A stretch of DNA of 64,000 bases from Epinephelus fuscoguttatus (lineage: Eukaryota > Chordata > Actinopteri > Perciformes > Serranidae): contig NC_064765.1 in NCBI RefSeq assembly GCF_011397635.1, forward strand, positions 2,850,501 through 2,914,500. Reading direction: 5' to 3'. A program made the translations under genes and the position numbers. Under the pieces are notes generated by a model. The model was not told the DNA's origin. It did no database searches and was given only the letters and a program-made list of their open reading frames with translations. Positions 35,500 through 48,893 of this stretch are shown here, piece after piece (within the stretch, counting starts at the first letter, position 1; each line of letters starts with the position of its first letter).

Positions 35500-38400
35500 C
35501 TGGCTGACAGATCACACTCGACTTACACCGTCTTCTGGCCTTCGTCATTATGTGTTTAGCGGTGCGCTGAAATGGAGCAGACCCAAACATAATTATAAGT
35601 CCACACTGATGCGTAGCCATGCCAGTGCACCTGTTTTGCCAAGCTTGTAAGAGAGGAGCCAAGCAAAGGGAAAACAAACTACAGTGGTGGGTGATATTGA
35701 GAATGGTGCTCACCATTGTTGTTATTACTCCTCATTGGTTCTGGTGCATCACTTGACAGCAGTATTGATAAAACATCGTTAGTCCTACCTGTGGCACTGA
35801 TTGGCTAAATGAGTTTCACCACAGTGCTCATTGTTTGTTTTTTATTTTAACCTGTTAATGTCATGACGCCAGACAAATTGGTCATCTCGAACTTAGTGGA
35901 GTGGCGGATTTAAAGGTCAAGGTAAGTATATAGAGATGGATTCACTTTTATTAACTGTTTTACACACAACCCACTTGCCGGAATAAATGTTGGCATTGTA
36001 TGTTTCTTCAAACCACTGATAAGTTAACATTTGTGTGTTATTATGTTGCAGAAATGTTAAAACTTTGTGTTTCTTTACATTTCAACAACATTGTGGTTAA
36101 TGTGTGGGTAGGTTTGACACAACAGACACCTGGATTTGTTTAGGAAAAGATCACATTTCGGCATAAAACACCAGCTTGTGATGGTTCTGTCTGGGCAAGA
36201 AACGCAACCATGTCTCTATAAGAACTGCTTTTTGTGGCACTGTCCCAGCTGGAAGCACAGCAAATGGTTTTGATGTTTGTTGGTCTGAAACAGTGATCCG
36301 AAGGTCTCACGCCATCCTCTGTCACCCCCACCTCCAGATGTCAGCTCATACACTACGTCACCTAAGAAATGTTGATATGATGTGTATGAAACGTGCAAAT
36401 GTAACCTGTAAATCTGTGGTTTAAAGAAACATTATTGCCAACATTTTCTTCTGGTGACTGGGCTGCTCTATATTATCTGGCTAATAGAGGTGCATGTACT
36501 GTATGTTGCTTTGAGTAAATGAATGTATATTAAGTCTCAGGTTTGTGTAGGTCATTGCTTTGGTATTGTTAGCAACAGTGTGGCATGACTGTGGCACCAG
36601 GGACAGGAGGAAGTCTGCTGTGTGCCAGACAGAGTCTGTCTGCTCCGATGAGACGACCTCCTGCATGTTGATGTAGGAACTGATCTGAAGGCAGTTTGAC
36701 CAGGTGTTATTTCAGCCAGTGAAACAGTCCGACTGTGGACAAATGCAGAGGAGTGACACATCTCTTTCTGCTGTTTGTTGACACACTGCTTTGTTCAGGA
36801 CAGAATGACTGGCATTAATGCAGCAGATTCCCCCGACACTCTTGTGCATCACTTGGTTAGAAACAGTTATAAGCCCTCAGCTCGTAGCCTCCAGACCTCA
36901 CGCTGGTTTCCCTAAAGCTTTTATTTCTGCTGGAAGAAGCAGCTGGTTAGATGTGCATTTTTTAAATTCTAAGTTTAGTATTTTTGGTGTATTATTTTTA
37001 TTCATTTTAGCTATTTATTTTTTAAAGAACGCTGCTCTCTTGCTGTCTTACCTTTAGCCACCCTCCAGCCATCAGCCCTGACCTTAATCTGTAACCTCCA
37101 GCAGTTATTCCCTGGTCTCCTGCAGGCAGTTTCATGTCTTAGAGGTGGCTAATGAGTGAGACTTGTGCTGGATCTCCCAGTACAGAAGGAGAGACTCCCT
37201 CAGGATCATTTGCAATTAGCCAGGAGCGACTTGTGTTTACTCAAGTCAGTTCAGGTCAAGTCTATTTGCAGAGCACTTAGTAAACACATCTGGAAGTGTT
37301 TAAAGACACAAATGTTTCATAATTAAAATTTTTCTGCCAGGTGATCAGTATTTGTTAGTTTGTGCAGAGAAGCTGTTTATATATTTGCTTTTTTGTAGCC
37401 AGTGAATGTCTCATAGATTAGACTGATAATAATTCACTTAATATATAAACAAGTATCTTTTCTTTAGCAGGTCTTTTACTTATTCTTTTGTTTTTGGGTG
37501 ATACAGCTTTATGTGCCTCATAGCCATCTTCTGACAGAGCTCATAGTCTGTGTTGTGTCGACAGATTTGTGATCAACCCTCTTTGTTTGTTGGGTAACGT
37601 TAGGATTTTATTGATGCCTACTTTGATACTGATAATCTAATTGATACCACTCTACATAATGTGGTGCAAAAAATAAAGGCATGACATGAGAAGATGTACA
37701 GTTCTTGCAGAAATATCAAGTAAAATTCTTTCTTGAGTTCCCTGTGTATATACATCGAGGGAGGAGCAAAAGCTTCTTTGCATATAACATCATACATCGA
37801 TGCACTGTCCAGATAGAGGTTAGGCAGCTGGAGGCAAAGACTATCAACACTGCACAAATGCCTATGATTTGCACCATTTACAGCTGTTTCAGTCAATGAA
37901 ATGGGGAAAAAATAAAAGCCACTTTAAGTCCTGAGACTAGTAGGATGTAAAGGGAAGACGTAAAAAAAATAAACACCTCCGTCTTCAGTCTGGAGGAGCC
38001 AAGTCAACTAATGTCAAACATAAACATCAAAGTTAAAATGTTGTGTTAATCATGCCTCCAGTTGGATGCAATTACAATGCAACAACTTGTTCGTATTTTT
38101 AGCCACGACCCAGATTTTTAGCAGTGTTTCTCGAGACATCAGGGATCAGTTGATCTCGTAGGTAACGTTAGAAAATAGTGGCTAAATTTAGCTAATGTTA
38201 GCTAGTAATGTTAGCCTGACAGAGGTGCATCCATGCAGTGTTGGAATATAAAAGAAAGTTATACTTAGGCACATTTATTTATCTGGCCAAAAACAAGACA
38301 ACAGATGTGTTAGTCGAGGATCCAACCACGGCTCAAAGTGGTTATACTTCACTAGACTTGTTCGTTCGTTGTGTAATTTTAATAATATTAGGAGCTCTGG

Positions 38401-39600
38401 AGGACAAGGTCATTGGTAACGATCATGTCCACAGAAAGCACATCGGTCAAGTTGTGGGAAAAATCACTTTTCTTTGTTTAATATGGATTAAGTTTCAGTG
38501 TTCTGTCAGTACCTGCTGCCTGCAGTTTAATGTAGTCACTTTCCTCTATTACCAGTTCACACAGTATATGGATTCATCACTTCCTGCACTGCATCTGAAT
38601 ATCATGTGTCGTAATAGTCTCGTGATTGCAAACAAGCTATTGCCACAAATGTCTGGTGGTGATGTGCCTTAATGCTGCTTCTGTCAGAGGTTCATCTCAA
38701 ACAATATCACAAGTTACCAAAGAACTACAGTCTTTGAGTTTGTCAGAAGATAACGGTTACAAACAGTGTTCATAAGGTGAGCCCATCACCCGTGACTACA
38801 CAGAATGTAAACATGCATTTAAACAATGTCAGACATATTCACCTGAGAAGGGCCGATTTGTCATCATTAGGAGATGGTTAGGAATCTGGAAATACCAGCT
38901 ATGTTGAAATAAAATAATGTTGCATAGATACTGATAGCAGCAGCATGTGTCCAGGAGCTTATCGATATTTTTGTACTGACCAATCAGGAACTGGTTCCAA
39001 TTTAGTACTGCCTCTCCATACCCATCCCTAGCTCTAATGATGGTGATGTAGGAAGGAGAGCTTGTTCTATACTCGCTGTGACAGAAGTATATTGCTAGTA
39101 GGAGCGTGCACTGTCCGAAACCAGCAATCATTCTTTTACAGCCGTCACGGTGAAGTGCATGCTGGTCAGATCTGCAGCCTGAGAGTCTCCTCAGTGTCTC
39201 CCTGCAGAGCCGACGCCCTGTATCCCCAGCAGGGACAGTACAGTGAGGAGAGAGGCTCATGATGTGCTGTAGTATCAGGATGATACAGCAGCACGGTCAT
39301 CACACCCTCCTGTTTCAACATCTGTTAGCCAGGCTGTCATTTCACACTCAAACAGCTTTAAATTGAACTCAGTAATATGTTTTAAAAGTCTTTAAAGTAG
39401 GACTGTATTTACTTATTAGTTGCTTTGATTCCTTGATCATGAATTACACAGACTCAGTCTGTATGAAACAATAATGGAATCTAATCGCTCTGACATCAAT
39501 AATCAGTATAAATGCTTTTCATTGCAATAATCAAATGGTCTTGAATGTACTTCCTCCTCTGCCAGGACACAGAAGCTGAACGTTGGTCAGTCTCTCTTAC
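35500..39600. other. No gene seen
   Basis: Open frames of up to 144 residues (for example 38238-38672, plus) lack recognisable domains, show no codon bias I can see and lack clear splice junctions. A 'gttcaggtcaagtctatttg' fragment near 37247 resembles the end of a fish dispersed repeat. Confidence 0.4.
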
Positions 39601-39613
39601 CACTGCCAATTCT

Positions 39614-40579
39614 CAGACCCGGCTGCAGAAACAAATTAAAGGGGGGGCACTACATTTTTTTAGGGGGGCAAACTTTTTCAAACTACTTCAGGCTGAACAA
39701 TGGCTCTGTGACCACTCCTACAGTGCTGAGAAATATTATTTTCCCTCACCAAAAAGGGGCAGTTCATCCCAAAATCTAAAAAAACAAACAAAAAACAATA
39801 TTGTAGTGCTCTGTCCATTTATTCAACTCAAAAGTCAAGCATTTCTGGAGACATAAGCACTGATGTCAAGCTGAACACTGAAGTAAACATTCAAACTAGG
39901 AGAGGTAGCTACAGCAGCTAGGGAGCACAAGGAGCAGAACAAATCAGTGTTACCCTTCTGCCTTTAAGTACCCTAAGTGGGTGTATCTGTAAGATGTGTG
40001 TGTGTGACTGTCCCTCGTGGCTGCAGTGTTACCGTGAACCTGTGTGGTGGTGTTGTTGTTGACGTCATCACTCACGCTTCTTCCATGCAGACGAGTTATG
40101 CTGCTTTGTGCTGCTCCTTGTTCTCCCTAGCTGCCGTAGCTAACCCTCCTAGCATGAATGTTTACTTCAGTGTTACTGTTGACTTCAGTGCTTACGTTTC
40201 CGGTTAAAGTCAATGGTGCTGCTGCTTCCTGCTCCCCCCCGTTCGCGTTGTCACTTCTCGTCGTTATATTTTTTTGGAAATAATTCCGGATATCCATAGC
40301 TCGCGCCTCGCGGCGATATTAATTATCGATGCTGTCCATGAATGAATGAGTCAGCACCCGCCCCCCTCTGTCTGTAATTGGCTGAAAGTTGACTTCATTT
40401 GTTGGTTGGATTGGTTGAACTGTATGATCGTCAAAACGAGATAGGAATAAGAGAGAGTTGGCCACTCTGAGTTAAAAAACAAAACCCCCCAAAAATAAAC
40501 AGCTTCCAGTCGAGGGCGGGCACAGCTGACTCTGTGGGCGGGCACTGCCCCCCAATGCCCGCCCATGCCGCCGGGTCTG
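39614..40579. mobile_element. Complete non-autonomous hAT element
   Basis: A 966-bp element with ends CAGACCCGGCTGC and its partner CCGCCGGGTCTG (inverted match CAGACCCGGC). It is flanked by the perfect 8-bp target duplication ccaattct at 39606-39613 and 40580-40587. The 8-bp duplication and CAG-starting ends are hAT hallmarks. It has no transposase frame, and the interior contains a second long inverted repeat. Confidence 0.85.
39851..40200. repeat. Long imperfect palindrome inside the hAT element
   Basis: The left arm 39851-39940 and right arm 40108-40200 are imperfect reverse complements (shared 'cactgaagtaaacattca', 'tagctac.gcagctaggga', 'caaggagcag'). It may be a separate palindromic MITE nested in the hAT, or the core of the hAT itself. 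Confidence 0.7.
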
Positions 40580-40769
40580 CCAATTCTACTGCTGCTGTAG
40601 TGTTAGTAATACAGCTACTACTGCCAATATCACGACTACAACCATTTCTACTGCTGGTAGTAAAAATGTTCAGCCTGACATCAGCAGACACATTTTAAAA
40701 AGGACTTTAAATCTTTTACTTCCAAAAGCCATTGCAGGAGATATTCAATTTATAGATTACAGTCTAGAC

Positions 40770-40860
40770 CTGCTGTGTATGAAAAGTGTTTTGAGACAAC
40801 TTTTAACTTGTGATTTGGCACTATATATAAATAAAATGGGCTTGACTTTATTATTAAGGG
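40770..40860 (+). repeat. Fish LINE-type 3' tail fragment
   Basis: 'gtgttttgagacaactttta' followed by 'ggcactatatataaataaaa' matches the standard 3' tail phrase of teleost L2/Rex-like LINEs. No coding part remains. Confidence 0.45.
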
Positions 40861-41803
40861 GAGCATCATTGAACACAACATAAATCTTTGGCTGATGATG
40901 AATTGTGATTTCTAAATTTGACCTGGGGAAATAAAAATAATTCTTGAATCAAGTCAACACCCTTAAGTGTCCGCTCAAAATCAGTTGAGCGGACACGTTG
41001 AGTTAAAGCTCCTCAGGGGGATATTTGGCGGAAATAGAATATATTATAAGATAATAAGGATGTAGTTTATAATCACCTGAAAATAAGTAACGTGTTTTCA
41101 TTACCTTAGAATGAGCTTTTAAAATCTACATAGGGAGTGGGTCCTCGTCTATGGAGATCACCAGGTTGCACTGCCACGTTTCCACAGTAGCCCAGAACAG
41201 ACAAACCAAACAGCGGCTTTGACAGCCATTCACACTCTTGTGTCGGCCACTGTAGTGAGCAGCCCCTCTGTGGCGAACAACATTGGAAAAACACTGATTT
41301 TTAAACATGAAACAGCTTTATTCAATGTTTTTACTGGTTTAAATCAGGGGATGTGTTTGTTTTTGAAGAGAAAGAGACCTCTGTGGATAATTCAGCTCCT
41401 GGTAAAAACCTCTTGAACAATGAACACTGAAGTACCTTTAACTAGGAGGAATTTCAGTCAGTTGAAATCTGCAATCCTCATCGCTCGATTCCATAAAATA
41501 AATCTGACACACTGTTCCTTTAAATGTGACCAAAACCCTCTGACATCATGCTTGTTGATAAGGAAGTATTTACTAAATTTACTAAGCACTGGATAGAACA
41601 TGTGTTTTGTTTTACAACTGTTTGAGTTTGATGTGAGCAGCTCATAGAGACACAGATTTAATACATAACGTTCTCCGCTCACTCCGTTCAAAGCCAGTGT
41701 GATGTGTTAATGAAGCTTTCTGTATGAACACTCAGAGATTCAACAAGAGACCAGAGGGCCCTCATCCTTCTCCATCGCACACTGGTGCTGGGAACTCAGT
41801 CAG

Positions 41804-41804
<1 letters not shown>

Positions 41805-41838
<34 letters not shown>
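41805..41838. repeat. (TG)17 microsatellite
   Basis: Pure TG run, 34 bases. A complementary CA run follows 85 bases downstream. Confidence 0.98.
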
Positions 41839-41840
<2 letters not shown>

Positions 41841-41919
41841 AGTGAGTGGAATGGGTGGCACATGATGAGGTTCAGGGTTCAGGGTTATTGAGCGCCTCTC
41901 TGGAGAATAGATGTAACCC

Positions 41920-41922
<3 letters not shown>

Positions 41923-41960
<38 letters not shown>
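41923..41960. repeat. (AC)19 microsatellite
   Basis: Pure AC run, 38 bases. It is inverted relative to the TG run at 41805-41838. Confidence 0.98.
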
Positions 41961-41963
<3 letters not shown>

Positions 41964-42984
41964 AATATGGGGGATGGTGCCGGCTGTTGCATTTGAGTTC
42001 ATTTTCTCTCAAATCCGTAGTCGGTGACTCAGTTTGAAAATAATGAATTAGTCTCAACTTTGGGCTGACTTGAATAATATTTCATTTTTATCTGTGACTC
42101 TGATATAAACATGATTTCACGCAGGGCTGATTGCTCAGTGTAGTGACTGGGACTGTTGATTGGACATGAACTTACTGACTTAGATAAATTCTACATGACT
42201 GAATAAATGAAGCAACTAAAAGTACAAACATTAATTACCCACACACATAATAAAACTATCACATTAAAGCTTTTGTGCTGCAGCTGGGTTTAAAGACCTC
42301 AAGGTTACCTGAAAAAATACTGTGGTCATTTTTCTGTGTTGCTAAAAAAGATGCTCTCTGCAGTGTCTTGGTACTCTGCAGCGATGACTCGTGACTTGCC
42401 CTGAATTGTTGGTAGCTTAGCAGAATTGTTGCAAGCACCATGTGTGACCCTGTCTATTTGTTAGCCTAGCTCGATGTTGGTCCACCTTGTGTGTTAGTAA
42501 ACTGTGTTGATAGCTTGTAATTCACTGGAATGATGAAGCTTTATTACGTCTTTGTATCTGCAGCCGCCCATGAGAAAAATCCAGTTTTGGTTGTTTAGCC
42601 AGTGCAGGGCTGCAGCCTTTGGTGGGGTGTATTTCCTGGAGCTTCATGTTGTTGTGCTGTCGGTCATAGTAGGTGTTTCAGACTAAAGGTTTTGAGGACG
42701 TGTTTTTCACAGTGGAAATAGTTTTAGTGTGACTTCCTCCAGCAGCAGTGTTCTTGTCATCTTTTCTCCCAGCAAAATCAAAGTAATGGGAATATTTCCA
42801 GCTGCTAGGTAACTGTTTCCACCTTCCAAACTAGCTTGTTGCTTTACGACGTGCCTGCGCAGCACGACGACTAAGAAAATCAGTCGTATTGTCGTATTTC
42901 AAGTCAGTAGTGATGTGATAACAAAAGTAATGTAACGTGTTGTTTGGTTTTGGGGTATCTGTAATATTATTAGCAAAATTTTAT

Positions 42985-43058
42985 TAGTTATTAGTTACAC
43001 TACTTGTTACTGGAAAAAGTAATGTTATTACCAGTAATGCGTTACTGCCCAACACTGA
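42985..43058. mobile_element. hAT terminus fragment
   Basis: The sequence ends 'gcgttactgcccaacactg', the reverse complement of the CAGTGTTGGGCAGTAACGC terminus of a common fish hAT family. The opposite end was not located. Confidence 0.4.
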
Positions 43059-43138
43059 TATATCAGCCCAGAATTTCACAATCGGTGCATCTCTAGATAA
43101 TCTGGGAGATAAAACAAGTCTGCTTCAATTACTGTGGC

Positions 43139-43555
43139 ATTTCTCTCTTTTTCTAAATTTTTGCCTCTCTCCTTTCAAATGCACCCTCTTCTCTTCTCTG
43201 CTCACCCTCCTCTCCTTCAACTGGACACCATCTTTGTTCTCCCTCTCCTTTTATATTTCACCCTCCTTACTTCTCCCTTCATAATCTCCGCCCTTCACTT
43301 GACTGTCCTCTACTCTCTGTCTCCTTTCCTCTAGCATCCTACTCTCCTCTCTTCTCACCTTGCATCTTCCCTTTCTTTTCCTCTTCTCATCTCCTTTCTT
43401 GTAAATCCATATTTCTTCTTTTCCTCTCTTTAAACTTCTACTTTCCTCCCTTGTCTCTTCTCCTTTTTCTACTCTTATCGTTCTGCCTTTTCTTTCCTGG
43501 CAGCCTCCTTTGTTTCAGCTCGCTATTTCCACTCTGTCCTCATCCTCCTCTCAGT
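43139..43555. repeat. Polypyrimidine tract of about 420 bp
   Basis: The strand is very rich in C and T, built from variants of 'ctcctctcctt' and 'ttctcctttct'. It looks like a decayed pyrimidine minisatellite. It could form triplex or unusual DNA structure. No coding function is likely. Confidence 0.7.
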
Positions 43556-44408
43556 ATCAGTAACATCTGCTGAGACCTCGGGGTGTGGCACTGAACACTC
43601 GGCCTGGCTTTCTGTTTACAACCATCACTCAGTGGCAAATAGAACCACAGCAACAGACAAGCCGTTTATTCAACAGCAGCGAGATAAACTGGGGAGCTGA
43701 TTGAATGAATTAAATTAAACATTTGTTTATTTTATTAGTAAATCAGTTGAATTAAATTACAATTTAAAAAGACACCTGTTCAAAGAGCACAGCATCGAGG
43801 CAGGATGGCTTTCCAGTGAGGAAATACTCACTGTCACTCTCACTGTGTCTGCCTGCTTATCTGGTGAATACAAATGAATATTGTCGCCCTGTTTTCTTTG
43901 GATTATTGAAAGGCATTCTGGGGAATAAAGGAAACCTTGATACTTGAAAAGGCTGCATTGAAGTCAGGAATATCCCTGAATTCTCTCTCTGCCTGAGTCT
44001 TCCACACTCGGCTGTAGCTGCATGTTTGTTCCTCCTCGGCTCAGCTCAGGCTGCTCAGTGTTTACTCAAATTAGGATTTTCTAGCTCCAGTTGTGACACA
44101 GGTTGAGGTGAGCAGGTGATCAAACTTCAACTGGGTGCTGTGTAATCTGACCCTAAACCAAACCCAAATGTAATTGCATGATTGTCTGTGATACAGGGGG
44201 ATCTGTAGGAGAGAGAAATCCTAAGTTTATCTCTAATTTATGTGGTTGATTCAGCAGTTTTGAACTGAGTGTTCATAAAATCTGTGAAGTCGAAAATGAA
44301 GCTGTCGTTTTTATACCCAGCAGCACTTCTGCAAGTTGGTTCAGTCAGCCAGTTTCTGTGACAGAGAGGCAGCCAGGCCATTATCTGTGGAAAATAAATT
44401 ATTGAACA

Positions 44409-44411
<3 letters not shown>

Positions 44412-44444
<33 letters not shown>
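44412..44444. repeat. (AC)n microsatellite
   Basis: Uninterrupted AC dinucleotides over 33 bases. Confidence 0.97.
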
Positions 44445-44446
<2 letters not shown>

Positions 44447-44449
44447 TCG

Positions 44450-46185
44450 ACCAGCTATCTGACAAAATGCAGCAGGCCACTCAGCCAGCTCTGAGCAGCA
44501 GAGACCACGATGCTGAGCACTGACTCCAGACCGGCAGTTCAATCAGGAGAGACTCTTTTTTTTTTTTTTTTTTAAATATTTATTAATATGTGCATATAAG
44601 CATTAAACATGTGGAAAGTCTCTGGCCATTAGACCCCATAGAGATGGTAGGATTTAAGGAGCGGTGATGAATCCATAGTCGAATAGGGAACTAAATTGTA
44701 TATTGAGTAGGACTAAGAGATGTGACTTTACTCCATAAACGCCTGCCAAGTGGGAGACCACTGTTCAAAAACAAAACCTGTTGTTTTTTAGTGAGTCATC
44801 ACTGAGTTCCCAGCAGCTTTGTACCCGCTAAGAAGTGGGTCTTTTTAGCAACCTGTCGCTGTGTTTCCTGCAGGGATAGTGGCCTCAAAAACCAGGCATG
44901 TTTATGCCAGAAGACGATCTTTTCCTAATCATAACCAAGTGTTATGGGGCCTAAACATACTGTAACCACACATAAATCTCAGTGTTGTTGAAACATAAAT
45001 AAAGGTAACGTTTGTATCCTTTACATGATGATAATGTACAAATGTAATGTCCCAAAGGTTTGCAGAAATGTACAATGCCAAAATCTCTAAATATTCATTC
45101 AAATACTAGTTGGTAGGATTTTCAAAAATTGCATTTTGCATTTTAATATTTTTATTCTCACAAATTGTAATACATTTATATATTAATAATATATCTCTTC
45201 TGATATTTTAACATATAGTAAAGGAGCTGTTTTACATAATTGTTATCATTCAATCAGACATTTTTCCCTGCAGACTTAAAAACATAGTTTCATGATTATC
45301 TGGAGAAAGAGGTTATTAATATCCAGTGGATAGGCTGAGCACCAGAACATATCTGATTGCTTCAAGAATAAAAAAAAACCAACTTAATTTTTTGAAGTGC
45401 AATGATAAATTGGTGCTAATTTTCCAAACCTGCAGTTTAACATCTCACCGACCCTCCGCTCCTTCTCTTTCTCTCTTTTCTCTGCTTTATTTCAAAGTTC
45501 ATGTAACCTCTGTCGTCTGTGTGGGTGTAATCTGCAGTCTGCAACGTCGGCCAAGTCTCCATTAATAGGGATTTTTTAAAGCCCTGTCAGCCTGCCATTT
45601 TTAATAAACGTTTATTTAATTACAAGAAGAGATAAAATCAACTCAAATCGTATCAGTCGGTTAATAATTAACAAAATTTCACAACTAAGGTGCAGTTAAA
45701 TCTCATTTGAATTGATGTATTTACTTCAACTTTAACTTTGTTGTCTCTGAGGGGAAATGTGTCTTGCAGAAGTAAAAAAAAACACAACACAAAGATATAC
45801 ACAGCTGATAAAACGACATGTGACAGTGAGAAATACAGAGTATGTTTCGCCTCTGCCGAAAACATCATCAGCCCCCAGCAGTTATAAAGGAAACTACTCA
45901 TCTTCTTTTAGGATGTAAACTTACAAAATGATGTGTGTGATGTTGTGGTGTAAACACAGAGTGAATGTGAGGTGGTCACATAGTTTGGAACCTCTGTTAG
46001 GAAACAGGGATCCAAATTAGTGCTGGGAAATAATAACCCTGCTGGTTATGAGCGGTGGGAACCTTTGTTTTCTTTGTTAGTTTTAAAATGCATTCAGCAG
46101 CGTTGCCCACAGAAATCCACTCAAATGAATGAAAATCATATCAGAGTTGTCAAGGTTAAAAAATGACCTTCATCTCCTCCAACAC
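44450..46185. other. No gene seen
   Basis: A poly-T run near 44556-44573 and AT-rich sequence. No supportable exon. Confidence 0.35.
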
Positions 46186-46187
46186 AC

Positions 46188-46228
46188 TGTGTGTGAGTGT
46201 GTGTGCGTGTGTGTGTGTGTGTGTGTGA
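46188..46228. repeat. Imperfect (TG)n microsatellite
   Basis: TG repeats with 'gag' and 'gcg' interruptions. Confidence 0.95.
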
Positions 46229-46229
46229 T

Positions 46230-48110
46230 ACAGCTTTTATATTCTCTGCTTTCTACCAGTCTGTTGTGTTTTCTGTCTGAGATAATAGTGGAGATGATTT
46301 CAGCAGTGTTAAAGGGAAATTCTGTTATTAGAATCCACACAGTAAGATATCCTGTAAACATTTAATTCTCGCATAAAAGCTTTATTAATTGCACAGTAGA
46401 GGGATGTTTAAACAGGAGATACTTTGAAAACTCTTGTTCTTGGTGCGTTCAAAGACGCTCTGATGTCTGAAACATGATGAAACATGATGAAACATGAAAA
46501 CACTGCAGTGTTCACTAGTGCAGTCTGTGTATGATGTGCTTTGTTGCTGTTGTTTATGTGGTATATGTTTAAACACTTTGCATACAGTATGTTGTTTCTT
46601 TGTTTAGCTTGAAGTGAGCAGATGAGCAGTTGATTTAATTAATTTAACGTCTATTCAATTAAGTTTTTCACGGGGCCATATTTTCAGGAAGTTAAGGGCC
46701 AGTGTTGGACGTTACCATTATTGGATGCTATTATTCTTATTATGTGTTTACACTTGATATAACACACCTCCACATTTTCCAGACTTTATTTTGCTCTGTT
46801 GAAATTTACAAATACTTTTTTACATTTTTAAAACCTCTCCATAAAACCTCTCTTGTTCTCTGCTCTGTTTAAACAGCGTTTAGTTTGGGTTTTTATCATG
46901 TTACTGTTTGTCTTAGCTGGGTCATTCATGGCTTTCCAGTTTTTTTTAACAGTCTGGTTAGTGCAAATGGTTTATTATTTTGTAACTCTTCTTTTATTTA
47001 AGAAACAAAGAACATGAGGTCATCATGGGTGTTACAAAGTCAAATCACAGTACATCTTGGCATACAGTGTCACACCATTTCTCCCAATATTTTTGAAAAT
47101 TAAGTAAAAGTAATTTCAAGAAATGTTTTGAAATTTTTTCCATGAAATTGTGTGTGAACTCTGGTTAGCAGGCTGTCTATCAGCAAAGCCAACAGAACAT
47201 AAAATGAAAGGACATTTACATCACAAAACATTAAAATTTCACCACCTCTAAATAGATAGTGCTTTGAAATGTGGCACTGGGGCTCTGAGTCAGCAGAGTG
47301 CCAGACTAAGAGGAAAGGCCTCCTGTGTTTCGCATCATTTTGCATTTTTTTCTTATGAATGTACCTGTTAGTTGCCGGTTATTGGGTGTCAGGCTGTTGA
47401 CAGCAAAATGAACCGAAACTGACATCTCTAAAGTGAATCACACCGATCAAATGGAGGATTGTAGCTGTTGTTAGTCGGACACACAGAGACACAGACACAA
47501 TTTAAAATTTAACACATTTCCCAGACAAAATAACCTGAATGGGAAAACATCATTTTCCTCTGTCTCTGTCTGCAGTGAGACATTTTATCAGCTCAGCCAG
47601 TTTCTGCAGAAATCATGAATCACACACAGTGAAACAGTGAAACAGTTATCAGCTCTGATAGCACGATGTGGAACATTTCTCATCTCTGAGCGAATCAGCT
47701 GATTGGAATTGTTCTGCTGAACATGTGCAGCTCTGGATTTAACTTGGTGTCTGATAACGTCAGCAGTCTGTGCTGTAATATTACCCATAATTACTGGGGG
47801 GGAAAAACATGGCTTCCACACACACCCTAATGGTTTGGTTTGTTCCCTGCGGGAATCCAGACTAGAAAGTGAAGTATGGTAATATGATATAATGTAATGT
47901 AATGAACAAACAGACCACTGCAGAGGAATGGATACTGTGTTGGTAATTATATAAAGGTGTGTCAGCTATGTTATACACACACACATGCTGTTGTAATCAA
48001 TTAACTAATCAATACATGTAAAAGCCTTATAGGGATATATTCAGTCTGAAAGTTATCAAAACCTCTATATAAACAATAACACAGCTTATGGCACCATATT
48101 TACATCAAAT
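46230..48110. other. No gene seen
   Basis: A small tandem of 'aaacatgatg' (three units) occurs near 46468-46498. Otherwise unremarkable AT-rich sequence. Confidence 0.35.
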
Positions 48111-48111
48111 C

Positions 48112-48893
48112 TCGCAAGCGTGATAAAACATGCTCCACAAGAACATTCTTCGTTCTTCGTTCTTGTGCACCAGTTCAACAACTGAGAGCTGTACAGGCAT
48201 CTACGAGCAAGACACAAAGAACAGTACCTGCATGTGTACAACTCAGCAGAATGCACACAGAGCTGCCACCATGTGTGTGAGACTGTCTGCTTGATGAGCA
48301 CCAGAGCACATTTGCGCTCTCACAGGTCTCAGTGTTAGCTTTAGCTTCACCGTCAAAGTTTCTCCCATATTAAACTACTTTACTGTCACATGAAAAGCAT
48401 CGCACATATTCCAACAACAGAACGGACTACTAAATTGTCAGCAAAGACTGAAACACTTGTTCCTCTCCTTCTGTGGTTAACTTTAAGTACAAGTAGATCC
48501 ATGTGTGGGTGTCATCGCACTAAAAGTGACCAGTCATAAGAAGCCCAGTTTCTCCCTTGGTTTCTGTCCCCAGCTGCCAAAAGTCAAATCAATTTGTGCG
48601 GGCAGAGTACAGCTTTGAGAGCACAGTGAACCTGTGAGAGTGTAGATGCACTCCAGTGCTCAAGCAGACAGTCTTGTGCACATGGTGGCTGTGTGTGTGC
48701 TGCTGAGTTCTACACATGCAGGTGCTATTCTTTGCCTCTCCCTATGTTTCGTGTCTTTTTTTTACAGCTGCCCGTACAGCTCTCAGTTGTTGAATTGGTG
48801 CGCGAGGACTTAAAACGTGCCAGTAGCAGGTAATATCTGCGTATCTGAAATAATACAATGTGCTTGTGGAGCATGTTTTATAGCGCTCACAAC
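48112..48893. mobile_element. Foldback-like element with long inverted repeats
   Basis: The left arm (about 48112-48327) and right arm (about 48629-48893) are imperfect reverse complements over more than 200 bases. Shared phrases include 'ataaaacatgctccacaag', 'ttcaacaactgagagctgta', 'acctgcatgtgta' and 'gactgtctgcttga'. The spacer is about 300 bases with no coding frame. No target duplication was identified, so the class is unknown. Confidence 0.7.

Noticed and set aside
38238..38672. 144-residue open frame on the plus strand
   Set aside because: No recognisable domain, no conserved motif and no splice or promoter context. Likely chance.
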